Shown here piece by piece: positions 24,301 through 31,453 of a stretch of 64,000 nucleotides of DNA. The stretch lies in assembly GCA_032622095.1 (NCBI GenBank), contig CP136065.1, positions 155,131,577 to 155,195,576 of the forward strand, in the 5' to 3' direction. Positions within the stretch are counted from its first letter, which is position 1. Every line of letters begins with the position of its first letter. Made by a program: the position numbers and the translations under genes. The stretch is from Siphonodentalium dalli (Eukaryota > Mollusca > Scaphopoda > Gadilida > Siphonodentaliidae). A model generated the notes under the pieces. That model had not been told where the DNA came from. It did not search any database and saw nothing but the letters and a program-made list of their open reading frames with translations.

Positions 24301-25499
24301 TCGGGTCAGTTTGTCCGCCTGATGTCACCTTGACCTTGAAACGGGTACCCACAAATCATGTGACAAATGGCATTGAGCGATATCTCGGTCGCCAGCGGTG
24401 ACATCGACGTGAAATTTGTTATGTATGGTCAACTCGGGACGGGGAATATTTTTGTCGAGTTATATGATAGCATGCTGTCGGCGTGTCTGTATGGGGTTAC
24501 CTTGATAAACAAAAATTTATTGATCGACCAAAGCCATGGGACCAATACCGCCAGTGGCGGGCTAATCTGCAAGTATATTATAATATGTGTCGTGTTTCGC
24601 TATGCGTGGGAACACTATTAACACGCCATTAAAATCCGATTCGAAATTTAATAATAACTAATCATGAAGTTGTGTTTGTAACTGTCATCGGCTTTTTAAA
24701 GGTACTCAATCCGTAAAGAGGGTCCCCATCTCAACAGATTCCAACAACAACAATCCGATCAGAGGGTCCTATATTACTATTTATTTGGCTTTGGGGGTAA
24801 AAAATATTTGATTCCAGTCGAGGAACCCATCAAACAAAGCTCAGAGTTATTAGATATTGATTTTTGAAATGTGTTAATTGCTCGAGATGAGTACTAATAA
24901 CTGCCGTCAATTTGGTAACCTGCTCGAGATTTTACGCCAAAACTCTATTCAAACAGACAAGGATGGATAACTCTATAATCAAGTGGTAATAATAACGAAA
25001 TTTTGACTGTCTTCTGGGCCAGAAAGAATTCCCGATAATGAAAAATAATAGATTTCTAAAATCGATATCTAACAAATCTGAGCTTTGATGGGTGACTTCC
25101 TCGACTCGAATCAAATATTTTTGACCCCCGAAGCCATTGAAATAGTAGTTGAGAGGAGTTTTATCGGATTGAGTACCTTTAAAGAGACTTGATTCCGCCT
25201 TGCAAGCAATTATCTATTACGCAATAACCAAAGAAATTGTGCCGACATGATCAATTTCTTTTCTATGTGTTTGGTATAGAATTGTTAACATTGACCAAAT
25301 ATCAGTAACCAGTTGGCTATCTGCAATTTCAGGGGAAGACTTCCTCAAGACTATTGGGAAAAGGTCAAGTGCGTCCAATTCAAATGCAGATGTAATAACG
25401 CTGGCTCAGTCACCACCACCGTCACCTACCAAGAGCTTCGGTAACTATGTGACAGACGTTAAGGACCGCATTACGAGAACATGTTGTACAATATTGTGA
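2184..25499 (+). CDS. Rab-family small GTPase, divergent; 5' exon(s) missing
   Basis: Four exons join in frame: 2184-2335, 3609-3731, 21236-21338 and 25333-25499 (stop TGA 25497-25499), 545 coding bases in all. The product carries the switch II motif WDTAGME (G3), a G4 variant CGTKKD in place of NKxD, the G5-like block FFETSG, and a C-terminal CCTIL. Two cysteines plus three residues is a CCXXX geranylgeranylation signal as in Rab11-type proteins. The P-loop (G1) and switch I are not found, so at least one exon lies upstream. Rabs are membrane-anchored GTP switches in vesicle traffic. The block IYLCGTK recalls Rab24, but the subfamily is uncertain. The C-terminal tail has a PPPSP stretch. Introns are about 1.3, 17.5 and 4.0 kb, the long ones filled with transposons. 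Confidence 0.85.
2386..3160. repeat. Degenerate foldback element in Rab intron 1
   Basis: Several blocks recur inverted across this stretch. TTTAAAGTGAC near 2390 pairs with the block near 3140; the CGAAGTGGGT block near 2405 pairs with ACCCACTTCG near 3068; GTCTTTGTTCTTAT near 2473 pairs with ATAAGAACAAAG near 2980. The block GTTATGTAAACAAAAC (2541-2556) also occurs inverted near 27105-27130, so it belongs to a dispersed family. No coding capacity is seen. Confidence 0.5.
3609..3731 (+). CDS. Rab exon with G4 motif (TKKD)
   Basis: A 123 bp exon, phase 0 at both ends, with acceptor TTTCAG (to 3608) and donor GTATGT (from 3732). It encodes 41 residues including IYLCGTKKD, the guanine-specificity loop. 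The canonical Asn of NKxD is Thr, as in some divergent Rabs. Confidence 0.85.
4187..4931 (+). repeat. 5' LTR of gag-protease element
   Basis: A 745 bp repeat, TGT...ACA. It carries an inverted CCAAT box (GATTGGC, about 4341), a TATA-like TATAAG at 4366-4371 and AATAAA at 4793-4798, consistent with U3, R and polyadenylation functions. It is shorter than the 3' LTR: it lacks a GCCCCCTCACTCGAG-containing segment and has two instead of three copies of a 40 bp repeat. Confidence 0.85.
4547..4626 (+). repeat. Two 40 bp tandem repeats in 5' LTR
   Basis: Units 4547-4586 and 4587-4626 each start TTTTCACTTCCGG and end GGTACGAACG. ACTTCCGG is an ETS-type binding core (reverse CCGGAAGT). Regulatory use is an inference. 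The 3' LTR has three units. Confidence 0.7.
4936..4953 (+). promoter_or_regulatory. Primer-binding site of gag-protease element
   Basis: TGGTGCCGTGAGTAGGGA starts four bases after the 5' LTR end. TGG is the complement of a tRNA 3' CCA, as in LTR-element primer sites. The tRNA species is not assigned. Confidence 0.6.
5089..5939 (+). pseudogene. Gag of gag-protease LTR element (one internal frameshift)
   Basis: Two overlapping frames encode one Gag. The N-terminal Ser/Thr/Gly-rich part (5089-5298) ends in TAA. The capsid part runs in the -1 frame to TGA at 5937-5939. The switch near 5290 has no slippery heptamer and is best read as an indel mutation. The capsid region, with blocks such as FNDKKWEINDYLTHFE and YTVLKSLLTRRYSQ, resembles the retrotransposon Gag domain of Ty3/Gypsy elements, which assembles the particle. 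The last codons TGG GGT TTG TGA form a -1 slippery site into the protease frame. Confidence 0.7.
5927..7219 (+). CDS. Zinc knuckle and aspartic protease ORF
   Basis: Reached from gag by the -1 frame; the Met at 5927 is probably not a real start. A CCHC knuckle CYYCNKVGHVEARC (residues 83-96) binds RNA. A retropepsin domain follows, with catalytic VDTGS (Asp 160) and the flap-distal GILGLDFL (229-236), so the active site is intact. Past about residue 370 the frame turns into hydrophobic nonsense. A one-base shift near 7055 restores a Asp/Ser/Gly-rich sequence, so the true ORF continues at 7087-7479. No polymerase follows. Confidence 0.75.
   Translation: MGFVTSGVKETCTVYGHPVTLNHAIALSTEFESIEGPLDKPRLPGYESNVERERLERISSLENQIRDQSKNRGPTSPRRRVTCYYCNKVGHVEARCRRKMADQQSGFVNSALYHELRSPQSDRKRFASSDIVPTCSTQASKTCLFCRGVVTGVCCTFLVDTGSPVSILNKSFYDQLCLPSDTLDISDMKLSTASGQDLNVHGSVSLEVGFPALVVQQNFVVADVKNFCGILGLDFLKENRGILDVCNKTLTVNDGEIRLFHRRSCSTACIDVHETDICSVDSNDSLAGIGCDENVGYLVGYVCSGGDDVYNQRTPVSSQDPGTLQVSKPPDELDSIGHVPSIPHAPAGRNFSVGAVCFDFPYTLGSSSDSRDSGHGTMMVSMLKMIAWVVSVISKMIVVIVVMGMMMVLELTVIFWFMRVSSNVIVWCLE
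5930..5936 (+). promoter_or_regulatory. Probable -1 ribosomal frameshift heptamer
   Basis: The bases G GGT TTG, in the gag reading phase, match the X XXY YYZ slippery pattern and abut the gag stop TGA (5937-5939). A -1 slip gives GTG ACA TCG, which continues straight into the zinc-knuckle/protease frame. A downstream stimulatory RNA structure was not assessed. Confidence 0.6.
7087..7479 (+). pseudogene. Frameshifted C-terminal extension of protease ORF
   Basis: The original frame resumes here after an indel near 7055. It begins within an ~80 bp tandem duplication whose product repeats NDSRDSGHGDDDGL-like sequence (7030-7150), and ends just inside a 17 bp tandem repeat. No domain is recognised. 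Confidence 0.5.
7443..7510 (+). repeat. 17 bp tandem repeat, 4 copies
   Basis: Four contiguous units of TAAGCTGGGAAGGTGTC start at 7443, 7460, 7477 and 7494; the first has two differences. It lies between the end of the protease ORF and the 3' LTR. Confidence 0.85.
7751..7758 (+). promoter_or_regulatory. Polypurine tract of gag-protease element
   Basis: AGGGGGAG lies directly before the 3' LTR start (7759), the usual place for plus-strand cDNA priming. Confidence 0.6.
7759..8560 (+). repeat. 3' LTR of gag-protease element
   Basis: An 802 bp copy of the 5' LTR, with AATAAA at 8422-8427. Three 40 bp units (8135-8174, 8175-8214, 8215-8254) with the ACTTCCGG core replace the two in the 5' LTR. 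Substitutions and indels between the LTRs show that time has passed since insertion. Confidence 0.85.
8566..8790 (+). repeat. Fragment of 'GTTGGAAATTTC' dispersed repeat
   Basis: The text from GGGTGCCAGGTTGAAAATG through ACATTTGGTCAACATTG and TGTCATCAGTTGGAAATTTT matches 16920-17080. It is a partial copy of the family described at 16671-17766. The LTR element may have inserted into it, since TTTCCAACCTTA precedes the 5' LTR. Confidence 0.6.
9048..9138. repeat. Perfect 37 bp-arm hairpin
   Basis: Arms 9048-9084 and 9102-9138 are exact reverse complements. The 17 bp loop itself contains GCCGCGAAGCGGC, a second small stem. If the ends are set at ACCCCCTTGGG the flanks are TA on both sides, as in a mariner-type MITE; this is inference. 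Confidence 0.85.
9140..10142. other. Intronic sequence without gene
   Basis: No coding similarity is seen. A segment near 9143-9165 (TTATAAAACGGTTCACACCCC) resembles the inverse of 12660-12690, hinting at a dispersed short repeat. The remainder is unassigned Rab intron sequence. Confidence 0.5.
10143..12587 (-). pseudogene. CR1/Jockey-like LINE ORF2, decayed
   Basis: Read on the minus strand from 12587, four blocks follow the order of a LINE ORF2. The endonuclease remnant (12342-12587) has ISIYRPTDDN and IAGDTNLPD. A linker/RT start (11444-12100) ends in a stop. The RT core (10745-11430) has [36 protein letters not shown] and the catalytic FADD. The C-terminal region (10143-10790) has RYLGVNI, MVRPIVEYSSTVWNP and RVWNALSEEAV. 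Frameshifts and an in-frame stop near 11441 show it is dead. The 5' end and ORF1 are missing. Family: non-LTR retrotransposon of the CR1/Jockey group. It lies antisense in Rab intron 2. Confidence 0.85.
12811..14240 (+). repeat. Left arm of giant foldback
   Basis: Matches the reverse complement of 18016-19414 and then 16260-16442. Landmarks: ATGATGTGCAAAACGTTATA (12999-13018) pairs with the block near 19145; CTGCCTATCGGCCGTCCACC (13810-13829) pairs with the block near 18320. An ORF here (13661-14005) shares its best block with the right arm only because the DNA is repeated. Confidence 0.7.
14400..15700 (+). repeat. Degenerate minisatellite with (TA)n core
   Basis: A loose unit of roughly 50-60 bp recurs more than 20 times, built on CATGACCATATAGTCACTCC and TATACATATTCACC. 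A pure (TA)n run of about 50 bp lies at 15343-15396. It forms the loop of the 12811-19414 foldback. Open frames here are by-products of the repeat. Confidence 0.75.
15701..16259. other. Loop sequence without gene
   Basis: AT-rich sequence between the minisatellite and the inner end of the right arm. I see no coding region or recognised element. Confidence 0.4.
16443..18015. mobile_element. TIR element nested in right foldback arm
   Basis: The ends TATGAGGGTATCACC and its inverse are flanked by TA (16441-16442 and 18016-18017). The left arm of the foldback shows the uninterrupted site. Subterminal blocks related to GGGATTCA and CGAATTAACT recur at both ends, inverted. No transposase ORF is found. 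Another repeat (16671-17766) sits inside it. Confidence 0.65.
16671..17766 (+). repeat. Dispersed 'GTTGGAAATTTC' repeat, most complete copy
   Basis: Starts GTGGCGACAGGG and ends AACCCTCTAGCCAC, an imperfect inverted terminal pair of the kind seen in non-autonomous DNA transposons. Inside, short sentences around CAGTTGGAAATTTC, ACATTTGGTCAACATTGG and GTGTCATTGTCTC repeat about every 200-300 bp. G and C homopolymers of up to 14 bases occur. Related copies lie at 8566-8790, 19430-19935 (minus), 33385-33895 and 35760-35890. Confidence 0.6.
19430..19935 (-). repeat. Dispersed 'GTTGGAAATTTC' repeat, minus copy
   Basis: The reverse complement matches 33385-33895. Shared blocks include AATGGAATTACGAAGTCA-like sequence, GATCATAACTCGAG, the Ser-rich GGAAACC end, and GCCAACTATGG near the other end. 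No coding function. Confidence 0.65.
19936..20179. other. Unassigned intronic sequence
   Basis: Short stretch of Rab intron 2 between repeats; no feature recognised. Confidence 0.4.
20180..20554. mobile_element. TTAA MITE copy (left end degraded)
   Basis: The right end GGATTGAGTACCT is followed by TTAA (20555-20558). The interior is one long imperfect hairpin: CAAAGCTCAGAGTGATCAGA near 20296 pairs with TCTGATCACTCTGAGCTTTG near 20444. The left TIR is mutated. Same family as the copies at 24700, 27752, 28288, 32652 and 36312. Confidence 0.7.
20559..21235. other. Rab intron sequence without feature
   Basis: AT-rich sequence up to the splice acceptor before the G5 exon. No gene or repeat recognised. 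Confidence 0.4.
21236..21338 (+). CDS. Rab exon with G5 motif (ETSG)
   Basis: The acceptor is TTTTAAG (to 21235) and the donor GTAAGA starts at 21339. The exon holds 34 codons plus one base and encodes KFFETSGITSENVERMF, the G5 strand and the start of the last helix. It continues directly from the preceding exon (HRKIQTQ then EGENYS), so no exon seems missing in the 17.5 kb intron. Confidence 0.85.
21471..21920. repeat. Foldback element with AATTGCGCTTCAGCGCAATT core
   Basis: The outer arms (TTCACATTTATTAATAATTG on the left, its inverse near 21880-21900) match with few mismatches. Between them a near-palindromic ~20 bp word, AATTGCGCTTCAGCGCAATT, is repeated in both orientations about eight times, with a larger secondary repeat around TATATATGG..CCCCCAGTTA. 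No ORF. Confidence 0.75.
22720..23255 (+). pseudogene. L2/CR1-type LINE 3' fragment
   Basis: An open frame of 143 codons (22720-23151) matches the extreme C-terminus of L2/CR1-type ORF2 proteins: LHWLPVTDRIIYKLV, then PYVPHRSLRSEDKLLL and AWNPLPLNIKESPSLDDFKK. It is followed by a short 3' UTR and GCGCTATACAATTATTATT, the typical L2-style tail with an ATT repeat. The reverse transcriptase is absent, so this is a 5'-truncated insertion. It lies in Rab intron 3. Confidence 0.8.
23260..24690 (+). repeat. Intronic stretch with diverged direct repeats
   Basis: TTCTTCCATCTAAAACATAA followed by AAGAATATATAAG occurs near 23635 and 23812. CGACATAAATCGATTTGAAT occurs near 23750 and 24109. This suggests tandem copies of a ~180-360 bp unit. 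No gene is recognised in this part of Rab intron 3. Confidence 0.5.
24700..25178. mobile_element. TTAA MITE, complete copy in Rab intron 3
   Basis: TTAA (24696-24699) precedes AGGTACTCAATCCG, and GGATTGAGTACCT precedes TTAA (25179-25182). TTAA duplication is the signature of piggyBac-type transposases. The 479 bp body is largely self-complementary. No ORF. Confidence 0.8.
25333..25499 (+). CDS. Last Rab exon with prenylation motif
   Basis: The acceptor AATTTCAG ends at 25332. Two bases complete a Gly codon with the previous exon. The exon encodes the end of the G-domain, a Ser/Pro-rich hypervariable tail and the C-terminus TCCTIL, then TGA at 25497-25499. I do not see a clear AATAAA poly(A) signal in the first few hundred bases downstream. 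Confidence 0.8.
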
Positions 25500-26214
25500 T
25501 ATTTTAAACCTGGTATTTGGAAGTATAAGATAGTAACTTTTGGTCACCGAATCAATGGAGTTTTCCAAACATATTGATTCGTGGGAGGAGCTTACGGTTG
25601 CTAAGAGTCGTCTGCACCAATAGTTAAACTAGTTTTACAGCGCCTGATAAATAGAGGAAATACAACGAGTCCCCAGTTTATAGCGGAATTTACAAAACGA
25701 GTCTAGTAAATTAGGTCTGGATCGAGCTTTAATTTGGCGAGGACCATGCCTAATTTACTGGACGAATTGTAAATAATGCTATAAACTGGGGACGAGTTGT
25801 AGATTCTATTTATTACATGATCCAAAACCTCGACAAAACATAGTTAAGTCAACTTTCCACCAGAACCTTAACTTGTACCAAAAAAAAACACATACTGTAC
25901 AAATCATTGTATAATAACTTTATAACATTGAGATAAAATTCCTTTAATAATAATAGTACAATCGCGGTCGTGCATTATTTACGATTGTATTTCTCGATCT
26001 TGTCCTATCTTCTGGTAATGTATGCGTATTAAATGTTTATAGTATTGACCCGTGGGTTTCGTTTACACGGAATTGAGATTATTGACGACATATCACATTT
26101 GATCATCCTCCGACTGGATACATTTTATAAGTCTTATTTCTAAGTCGCGGCCATATTGGATCAATCCAGCCCCGTTCCGCGCAGTCAGTGCTACAGGCCA
26201 AAGTTCTTAAGTAA
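25500..26214. other. Rab 3' flank
   Basis: Presumed 3' UTR and downstream sequence. Apart from the hairpin at 25646-25815 no feature is recognised and no clear poly(A) signal is found. Confidence 0.4.
25646..25815. repeat. 170 bp hairpin element
   Basis: TACAACGAGTCCCCAGTTTATAGC (25661-25684) is inverted at 25778-25801, and inner blocks around CTAATTTACT also pair. The whole is a near-complete foldback of the MITE type just after the Rab stop codon. Confidence 0.75.
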
Positions 26215-26287
26215 CATTCCATATATCAAGCTTTTGAATATTCATGAATTCCATATATGAATATTCAAAAGCTCCGTATATGGAATG
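26215..26287. repeat. Hairpin with 31 bp arms
   Basis: Arms 26215-26245 and 26257-26287 pair with about two mismatches; the loop is 11 bases (GAATTCCATAT). Confidence 0.85.
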
Positions 26288-27747
26288 CACCACCTCCAGT
26301 TCTGTTCTTATTTTCATTTTTAATAACTCTCAAATAATATATTGCCCATCAAAAACAATGTTATGTAAACTTTACTGTTGCAGTGGAATTACTGATAAAA
26401 GTCCAATTAGTCCAATAAGATACCAAAGATTAAAGATACGGGCGGTGTTGGCGGTGGGTATGCTGTTGAAATACTCAGCTCCGTCAAAAATCGCCATAAA
26501 CAGAAATAATAGTAAAATATAGACAGACAATAAACAGAAAGAATAGTAAAATATAGACAGACCAATCAGAAATATGGCATAAACAGTATGTTATTGTCAA
26601 CTGTTTTTCCTTTGTTATGTAAACAAAAGCAAAAAACGTTACAGAACCTGACTTTTGTTTAGATCGGATATGGTATACATAAAGAGCGTTATTTGTTACT
26701 GTATTCCTGATATGGAAATAATAAAGAGCATTTATATCATTTGTGTGTGATTAACCAGTAGAATTGCCCTGTGTTATGTAAACAGAAGCAAAACTTCTGT
26801 AGCACGAGCAGGTTCTTGTTTACGTACACCATCGTACGTCTTGGCGAAAATATACTATTTACGCGCTGATTACGTCTGGCATATATGAACAAAACTATAT
26901 ATGTTTTAATATTCCTTCTGTTGATGGCGATTTGAACAAATATGAATATTTCTGCAACGAACGCCGCGGGGCCGTGTCTTTAATTAAAATTTCCGGGTAA
27001 ATTGAAAAATACAAAGCATGAACAAATATTCTGAAAATCGTATTGAGACTAAAATATTTGTTTATACTACACGAATATCGATATCTGTTGACAAATTACT
27101 GTAACAGTTTTGTTTACATAACAATGGTTTCAACACGCGAAATGTCGTTACTGGAGAACTATCAATAATGAATATAAGAACGAAGTTGATCTATTCTGTA
27201 TGTTTTTACACACTTTGATATTGTTTGTACATTTTCCCTTTCCACTCGCATCCTGACACCACTCTAAACATCAACGTTTCGTAAAATATTCGCGAAAGTT
27301 TGCCTGATTTGCATAATTGTCGTTTTTAAATTGCAATCAAAATGCGTTGTTCATAGAAGGCTGTTGCGAATGAAATAAAACCGTTATATAGTCCAAGGTT
27401 TCAATTGGGCCTTTTTTTAATACAAAACCGCAAACCGAATAGCTGGACAATTTGGCATTATTATGCCGCTTCGATACCGACGACAAATAGACAGCCGTAC
27501 GACGTTTTACATACGTTTCTTGTTATATACTTAGCTCTGAATTTTTGTCTGATAACTTTGCTTTCCGTTCCAGATATTCCCCCAATTTAATAAGAATACA
27601 CGTATGGCCCTACAGCCTGTTGTCAATCGATTATCCACACCTCTTTTCATCAACATCTCTCTACCAGAAAATGACAACAACAAAAAAATCACCCCAAATG
27701 GCAATGCCACTCTTATGCAACCACAACACTAGTCATAATTAATGTGA
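26288..27747. repeat. AT-rich region with GTTATGTAAACA repeat blocks
   Basis: A block around GTTATGTAAACAAAAGC (about 26615) recurs near 26775 as a diverged direct copy. A block near 27105-27180, with AACACGCGAAAT, is the inverse of 2515-2560. It is probably remnants of one dispersed foldback family. No gene is recognised. Confidence 0.45.
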
Positions 27748-27751
27748 TTAA

Positions 27752-28231
27752 AGGTACTCAATCCGATAAAACAACTCCCATTTACTATTTAAATGGCTTC
27801 GGGGGTCAAAAATATTTGATTCGAGTCGAGGAAGTCACCCATCAAAGCTCAGATTGGTTAGATATCGATTTTAGAAATCTATTATTTTTCATTATCGGGA
27901 ATACTTTCTGGCCCAGAACACAGTCAAAATTGCGTTATTATTACCACTTGATTTTAGAGTTATCCATCCTTGTCTGTTTGAATAGAGTTTTGGTGTACAC
28001 ATCTCGAGCAGGATACGAAATTGACGGCAATTATTAGTACTCATCTCGAGAAAATAACAAATTTCAAAAATCAATATCTAATAACCCTGAGCTTTGTTTG
28101 ATGGGTTCCTCGACTCGAATCAAATATGTTTTACCCCCAAAGCCAAAGAAATAGTAATATAGGACCCTCTGATCGGATTGTTGTTGTTGGAATCTGTTGA
28201 GATGGGGACCCTCTGTTCGGATTGAGTACCT
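27752..28231. mobile_element. TTAA MITE, complete copy
   Basis: TTAA (27748-27751), TIR AGGTACTCAATCCGAT, 480 bp foldback body, opposite TIR, TTAA (28232-28235). The interior contains a CAACAACAACA-type block near the right end, shared with other family members. Confidence 0.85.
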
Positions 28232-28287
28232 TTAATGTAATTGAAGTCTGTCGAATTTATGACGATACTGACCACCAAAACTGCTAA

Positions 28288-28777
28288 AGATGCATAATCC
28301 GAATTAACCCTCCCAAATTACTATATCTTTGGTTTCGGGGGTGACAATTATTTGACTCGAGTCGAGGAACCCACCCACCAAAGCTCAGAGTGATCAGATA
28401 TAGGTTTTTGAAGTTTGTTATTTCTCGAGATGTGCACTTATTTGTGGGCCAAAAAAAAGTCGTCAAACCGACGGTCTCGGAAAAATTTGCGGATGAAGAT
28501 GGATAACTATAAAATCAAGGTGTAATACGGCCAAATTTCGTGATACTCAAGTGATAATACGGGCATAATTCGTTGAACAAAATGTTGATAATTAACACCT
28601 TTTGGGAAATTTGATACCATAGTTGACCGTCACATCGTCACTGTGTGATTAGCATTATTTTGTTGCAATCAATCGATTCTGATAACTAAAGCGTATTTTG
28701 AAGAAGTGTTGTTGCTGTTGTTGTTGTTGTTGTTGTAACTTGATGATGTGTAGACCGTCTGATCGGATTGAGTACCT
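28288..28777. mobile_element. TTAA MITE with hybrid ends
   Basis: The left end reads AGATGCATAATCCG after CTAA (a mutated TTAA, 28284-28287). The right end reads GGATTGAGTACCT before TTAA (28778-28781). The two ends thus carry the two TIR variants of the family. A (GTT)n run lies at about 28709-28737. Confidence 0.75.
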
Positions 28778-28781
28778 TTAA

Positions 28782-29296
28782 CAAGACAATGCCTCATATA
28801 TAGGTGATGTGGCATTTTTTTGCACTGCCAGAGATCGATAAGCTTGCATAGAGCTTAACAGTGGCATTGTGTTTTTTAGGCATTTATGTTCGACACTGAT
28901 ATTTAGAGATTTGGAATCTGTCAGTGGAATCAGAGAAGAGAGGTTTTCAAATGGGACGTGAAAGTGAAAATCAAGCTCCACACAGAGTTCACTCCCATAT
29001 GCAGACTCACTTATACATAATGTGAAGAAATCGCACATTTTATTTACTTGAGACTGTTGTAGGTATACAATTCATTCTGCATTATTCTGAGAAACTGAAC
29101 TGTCCATATTCATTTGAAAATTGTCTATATCAAGCCAGAATGAATTGTAACTGACAAAACACTTCAATAAAAAATGTTAGATATAATTAAGAAAATACAG
29201 CGGTAAGACATAGCGTAGCGAGGGGACTGAACTCTCTTTTGCAGCTTACGTGAAAATGTCACACCCGCACGCTTTGCAACGCCTACATTTTAGGAC
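28782..29296. other. No gene recognised
   Basis: Intergenic AT-rich sequence. An 86-codon minus-strand frame has no recognisable domain. Confidence 0.4.
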
Positions 29297-29299
29297 TTA

Positions 29300-30146
29300 G
29301 GGTGGATACACACATGCATGTAATCTCTGTAATTATCGTGTATTTGGCGTTTTACATGGATCATACAGACCATGTAATATGTGTCAGTTGACAACCCAAT
29401 CATTGCGGCAATGTTTGACCACAGTGAGCCAAGCTCTGATCGTGCAGATAGCCGTTGACTGAACAAAGTCGTTAGGCCGCTTAAAATAATTGTTCGCGCG
29501 ATAACCCAAATGTTGGAATTTCTGTTTAAATCATTGTCAGCCTTCTCTTGATTTTTTTTCTGGTGATGACCCCAGGATTTCCCCAACGCAGGGGCTATTG
29601 TCACAACATGGGGGCGATATTATCAGGATTTCCTTACGCATGCAGGGGCTATATGATCACCGACTTGGGGCTATACATGATCCCGAAAGCTACCAGGCGG
29701 GGTGGCTAACTCTGAGCTATTTAAGTAAAACATATTATATTGTACCTTCTTGCCCAGATTATTCCGACTGATACATTCAACTAAGTCCCTTGGCGATTTG
29801 AAGCTTTCGAAACCCCACGCCAAGCAAGCTTCATTGTCGAAAATGTTCTATATCAAGCCTGCATGTATACACCAGATGTGTCGCTTCTGGTGTTCGTGCA
29901 TTAAGAAAATGCCAGATATCACACAGACTTAACTAATTTCCACATCCGTAAGAGAAGACATGTTTTGGACTGGCCTTAAATAGCCTGATAGCAGAGAGTT
30001 TGACGTCGGTTATGACTACTCACTTGTCTGGCCTGTTAACAATGAACCGCTCGCGCGCAGGTGATTAAAGTTGTCAATTATTGGTGTGGCCATGTAAAAT
30101 ACATGTATTTTACATACAGAGATTACATGCATGTGTGTATCCACCC
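29300..30146. mobile_element. PIF/Harbinger-like non-autonomous element
   Basis: Terminal inverted repeats of about 32 bp (GGGTGGATACACACATGCAT... at 29300 and the inverse ending at 30146) are flanked by the 3 bp duplication TTA (29297-29299 and 30147-30149). TIRs starting GGG with a TTA/TWA duplication fit PIF/Harbinger transposases. The 847 bp body has no convincing transposase; a 104-codon minus frame is not recognised. Confidence 0.7.
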
Positions 30147-30179
30147 TTAACCCTGTCATGGTGGGAGGTGCGCTGGTGC

Positions 30180-30370
30180 AGCATTAAAGACCATGTGCCG
30201 CTGCATTCTCGTATAAGTGCGAGTCTCCAGTATGGAGCCTCGAATATATAAGAGAATACGCTGTCTTACAAGGCCATGGTAAATATTGTTAGGCCAATGC
30301 ATTCTCTTAATATATGAGAGGCTCACTATGGGAGACTAGCATATATAAGATAATGTATTGGCACAGGGTT
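30180..30370. repeat. Diverged hairpins of the CTCTTATATATGCGAG family
   Basis: Two imperfect hairpins (about 30203-30262 and 30292-30350) share GCATTCTC...TATATAAGAGAAT arms and a GCACAGGGT flank with the two better copies at 31012-31080 and 31304-31370. Confidence 0.6.
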
Positions 30371-30960
30371 TTTGCAAAATTTCAGGAAGCTCCATGCATT
30401 CACAGAAGGGTTAAAAACTATTTATGTTTTCATGGATCGTATATGCGGACAGTTTATAACCAGCGTATAGAGCAAGTGCATTAATTAGTACCCACCCTTA
30501 TCCATTCTCGTTGTATTATTCATAAATGTATAGGAACATCATGAAATATTGTACCAACCACGCTGCGGGTTTGCCGGCCACAGATGCATGGGTTCGAATG
30601 ACATGTGTGAGTTAAGGCTGCAATCTAGAATGCGTCATATGGAAACACAGAAACCAATTCCGGTCGCACCCTTAATGTTCGGTCACGTGAAGTCAAATCA
30701 ACCATATGGGGCATTTCAGGCATGTTCTTGCAGATCCACGTGAATGCGCCATTTAAGTATTCATAAATTCTGCATAAAATATGTTAATTGTGTTCATTGT
30801 GTCTGAACATCATGTAGTTGTACTATAATGAATTTAGACAATAAACTGTATTATGTTTTATGATGTGAAATATGAAGTTATTTATATAATGCTATTATGT
30901 GTCTCGTTTTGTCATCCAGCCTCATGAAGATATTATGAGAAGAAACGTGGATACAATATT

Positions 30961-31422
30961 TGTGACCCGCCATATCAAATCCAGTCGTAAGTCGGGATTC
31001 TTTTACCCTGTGCCAATGCATTCTCTTATATATGCGAGTCGACCATAGGTCGCCTCGCATATATAAGAGAATGCATTGGCCTAACAATTCTTTATCATTT
31101 TTTTAAAATAAATGTTTCTTACAATTTTTAGGACATAAAATAAAAAACATCCATTACCCTGCAGGGAGCCCCACACATATATAGAAGCATATAGAAGAGT
31201 GTCGTCTGCTCATGTTTGTCTGGGGCTCTGTATCCATGGGTGAAATTATAAAATTGTTAAAGAATACAAGAAAAAATTATTAAAATTGTAAAAAATTGTT
31301 AGGCCTATGCATTCTCTTATATATGCGAGGCGACCTATGGTCGACTCGCATATATAAGAGAATGCATTGGTACAGGGTAAAAAAATCCCGACTTACGACT
31401 GGATTTTATATGGCGGGTCACA
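30961..31422. repeat. Nested inverted repeat: hairpin pair inside larger arms
   Basis: A 27 bp perfect stem with a 15-base loop (31012-31080) and a near-identical hairpin (31304-31370) are themselves inverted relative to each other. They sit in outer arms (30961-31087 and 31294-31422) that share TGTGACCCGCCATAT and AGTCGTAAGTCGGGAT. The region could fold at two scales. Confidence 0.8.
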
Positions 31423-31453
31423 TTTATGGTACATATTTTGTTACCAAATCATA

